NCBI RefSeq assembly: GCF_003353055.1
Contig: NZ_QKWJ01000030.1
Coordinates: 18,439-82,438, forward strand
Reading direction: 5' to 3'
Length of the DNA stretch: 64,000 nucleotides
DNA from: Cupriavidus lacunae
Lineage (GTDB): Bacteria > Pseudomonadota > Gammaproteobacteria > Burkholderiales > Burkholderiaceae
Shown here: positions 62,413 to 64,000 of the stretch, in pieces
How positions within the stretch are numbered: the first letter of the stretch is position 1
Layout of the letters: the number at the start of each line of letters is the position of its first letter
The notes under the pieces: model-generated
Database searches by the model: none
Seen by the model: only the letters and a program-made list of their open reading frames with translations
What the model was told of the DNA's origin: nothing
Made by a program: the position numbers and the translations under genes

Positions 62413-62472
62413 CGTCCGCCACGCATATTGCGTCCGGGCTCCCACCATCGACGTTCCTGGAACCTGCAGATC

Positions 62473-63741
62473 ATGAAATCAATCGCTGTCATCGGCGGTG
62501 GCATCACGGGTGTCACCACGGCCTACGCGCTCGCCAGGCGCGGATTCGCCGTCACGCTGTTCGAACGCCACCGCTATGCCGCCATGGAGACCTCGTTCGC
62601 CAATGGCGGCCAGTTGTCGGCCTCCAACGCCGAGGTCTGGACCCACTGGTCCACCATCGTCAAGGGCATGAAGTGGATGCTGCGCAACGACGCCCCGCTG
62701 CAGGTCAATCCCCGGCCGAGCTGGCACAAGCTGTCGTGGTTCGCCGAGTTCATGGCTGCGATCCCCCACTACCGCCGCAACACTATCGAGACCGCGCGCC
62801 TGGCCATCGCCGCGCGCGAGCACCTGTTCGACTGGGCGGCGCAGGAAGGCATCGACTTCGACCTGAAGCAGGAAGGCATCCTCCATATCTACCGCGACAA
62901 GTCCGGCTTCGAGCATGCCGGCCGGGTCTCGGCGCTGCTGGCACAGGGCGGGCTGGAGCGGCGCGCCGTGACGCCAGGGGAAATGCGCGCGATCGAGCCG
63001 ACGCTGGCCGGCTCGTACTACGGCGGGTATTTCACCGAGAGCGACTCCACCGGCGACATCCACAAGTTCACCAGCGGCCTGGCGGCGGCGATTGCCCGCC
63101 TGGGCGTGCGCTGCCTCTACGGCCAGGACGTGCGCGCGGTGAAGACCGACGGCCGGCGCGCCACCGTGACCGTGCAGGACGGCGCGGACACGGCCAGCTC
63201 CACCTTCGACGGCGCCGTGATCTGCGCCGGCACCGCCAGCCGCGCGCTGGCCGCGGGGCTGGGCGACCGCGTCAACATCTATCCGGTCAAGGGCTACTCG
63301 ATCACGGTCAACCTGACCGACGAGGCCAGCCGCGCCGCCGCACCAGTAGTCAGCCTGCTCGATGACGAAACCAAGCTGGTCACCAGCCGCCTGGGCGACG
63401 ACCGCTTCCGCGTGGCCGGCACTGCCGAGTTCAATGGCTACAACCGCGATATCCGCGCCGACCGCATCCGCCCGCTGGTGGAATGGGTGCAGCAATGCTT
63501 CCCCGGCGTCAGCACGCGCAGCGTTGTGCCCTGGGCCGGGCTGCGGCCGATGATGCCGGACATGCTGCCGCGCGTGGGGCGCGGGCGTGCGGCCTGCATC
63601 TTCTACAACACCGGCCACGGGCACCTGGGGTGGACCTTGTCAGCGGTGACGGCGGATATGGTGGCAGGGGTGGTCGACCGGCATCTCGGCGCAAAGGTGG
63701 CGGTCGCGCCGGGTGCGTCGCTGGCATTGGCCAAGGCCTGA
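62473..63741 (+). CDS. DadA-family FAD-dependent D-amino acid dehydrogenase/oxidase
   Basis: 422 residues. N-terminal FAD motif KSIAVIGGGITGVTTAYALA, then FANGGQLSASNAEVWTHWST (DadA GGQ motif), VYPVKGYS-like NIYPVKGYSITV, and the C-terminal PWAGLRPMMPDMLP and NTGHGHLGWTLSA, all as in DadA. The long frame upstream runs through the riboswitch, so I used the ATG giving MKSIAVIG. The glycine riboswitch in the leader suggests induction by glycine and perhaps glycine or a small D-amino acid as substrate. Confidence 0.9.
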   Translation: MKSIAVIGGGITGVTTAYALARRGFAVTLFERHRYAAMETSFANGGQLSASNAEVWTHWSTIVKGMKWMLRNDAPLQVNPRPSWHKLSWFAEFMAAIPHYRRNTIETARLAIAAREHLFDWAAQEGIDFDLKQEGILHIYRDKSGFEHAGRVSALLAQGGLERRAVTPGEMRAIEPTLAGSYYGGYFTESDSTGDIHKFTSGLAAAIARLGVRCLYGQDVRAVKTDGRRATVTVQDGADTASSTFDGAVICAGTASRALAAGLGDRVNIYPVKGYSITVNLTDEASRAAAPVVSLLDDETKLVTSRLGDDRFRVAGTAEFNGYNRDIRADRIRPLVEWVQQCFPGVSTRSVVPWAGLRPMMPDMLPRVGRGRAACIFYNTGHGHLGWTLSAVTADMVAGVVDRHLGAKVAVAPGASLALAKA

Positions 63742-63764
63742 GCCTGAACTTGCAGATGTTTTCT

Positions 63765-63790
63765 CCCCTCTCCCATTTATGGGAGAGGGG
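63765..63790. repeat. Palindromic CCCCTCTCCC hairpin element
   Basis: A perfect 10-bp stem (CCCCTCTCCC / GGGAGAGGGG) with an ATTTAT loop, followed by CGGGGGTGAGGGC. Elements of this type recur between genes in many proteobacterial genomes. It lies 24 bp after the DadA stop and may help end that transcript, though no T-run follows. The next 140 bp hold no gene. Confidence 0.65.
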
Positions 63791-63927
63791 CGGGGGTGAG
63801 GGCGGGCGTCTCCTCGAAGTGAAGCGTCGCGATGCTTGCCAGGCGCCTGCCCTCTCCCCGCACTGCCTTGTCCAGCAACGTTTACTCACCAGTCGATAAG
63901 TAAGTCGACAAATTGGGGAACTTTGCG

Positions 63928-64000
63928 ATGCCCGTGCCGGTCGGATCGTGTATGAAACGAGACGGACGTACATTTGACCATCAGACGCTGGAGGCGATTC
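63928..64000 (+). mobile_element. IS630-family transposase, first codons only
   Basis: The frame reads MPVPVGSCMKRDGRTFDHQT followed by LEAI at the edge, which resembles the start of IS630-type transposases (KRDGRTFDHxTLE). A second in-frame ATG lies eight codons in. The left end of the element should be a short distance upstream, in the AT-richer stretch around 63890-63915, but I cannot define the terminal inverted repeat without the other end. Confidence 0.55.

Overview
The window is high-GC chromosomal DNA from a betaproteobacterium of the order Burkholderiales, most likely Cupriavidus or a close relative. This is an inference from gene content: AcnB, a polar-type fliLMNOPQR order, five orphan periplasmic Bug/TctC binding proteins, a glycine riboswitch, and the DUF3348-DUF802-OmpA-DUF2894 operon. 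No rRNA, CRISPR array or complete insertion sequence is visible. The first bases of an IS630-like transposase appear at the right edge.

Layout. 0-4.4 kb: the 5' part of a PQQ-dependent sugar dehydrogenase lipoprotein gene, a GST, an orphan LuxR-type helix-turn-helix and acnB. 4.8-9.3 kb: the flagellar switch and export operon fliLMNOPQR. 9.3-14.1 kb: a small regulon made of a NadC-like phosphoribosyltransferase, a MarR regulator, a fused ribose-1,5-bisphosphokinase/AMP-phosphorylase-like enzyme and a Bug protein. Two nearly identical promoters, each bracketed by paired operators, tie it together. 14.2-18.1 kb: a decayed TonB receptor next to an intact Fur-box-preceded Fiu-type receptor and a Sel1-repeat gene.

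18.2-30.1 kb: a catabolic block with a lower-GC look, bounded by 121-bp direct repeats of the 3' end of rtcB. It holds a Rieske oxygenase and its reductase, a bicupin dioxygenase, HpaH-, FAH- and HpaI-type lower-pathway enzymes, an ornithine-cyclodeaminase homologue, a Bug protein, and LysR and TetR regulators. Duplicated LysR-type boxes precede two of its transcription units. 30.1-36 kb: rtcB, an H-NS-like gene, a degenerate tRNA-like relic, a histone H1-like gene, a threonine/serine dehydratase and a chemoreceptor. 36-39.4 kb: Bug, catB and a divergent CatR-type LysR gene. 39.4-48.7 kb: phospholipase C, a VOC protein, a LysR/DUF4286/MHS-transporter/DUF2848/amidase cluster, and a vapBC pair with its operator.

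48.9-54.1 kb: a four-gene operon (DUF3348, a MotA/ExbB-like DUF802 protein with a very long repetitive tail, a MotB-like OmpA protein, DUF2894). It looks like an uncharacterised ion-driven motor with an architecture similar to ZorAB. 54.2-57.9 kb: an amidohydrolase, a HutC-type GntR regulator and two Bug proteins. 58-62 kb: TonB receptor, BNR-repeat protein and redoxin, a possible metal-acquisition operon. 62.2-63.7 kb: a tandem glycine riboswitch controlling a DadA-type flavoprotein.

The strongest candidates for undescribed biology are the motor-like operon, the PRPP-supply regulon at 9.3-14 kb, and the rtcB-flanked catabolic block.
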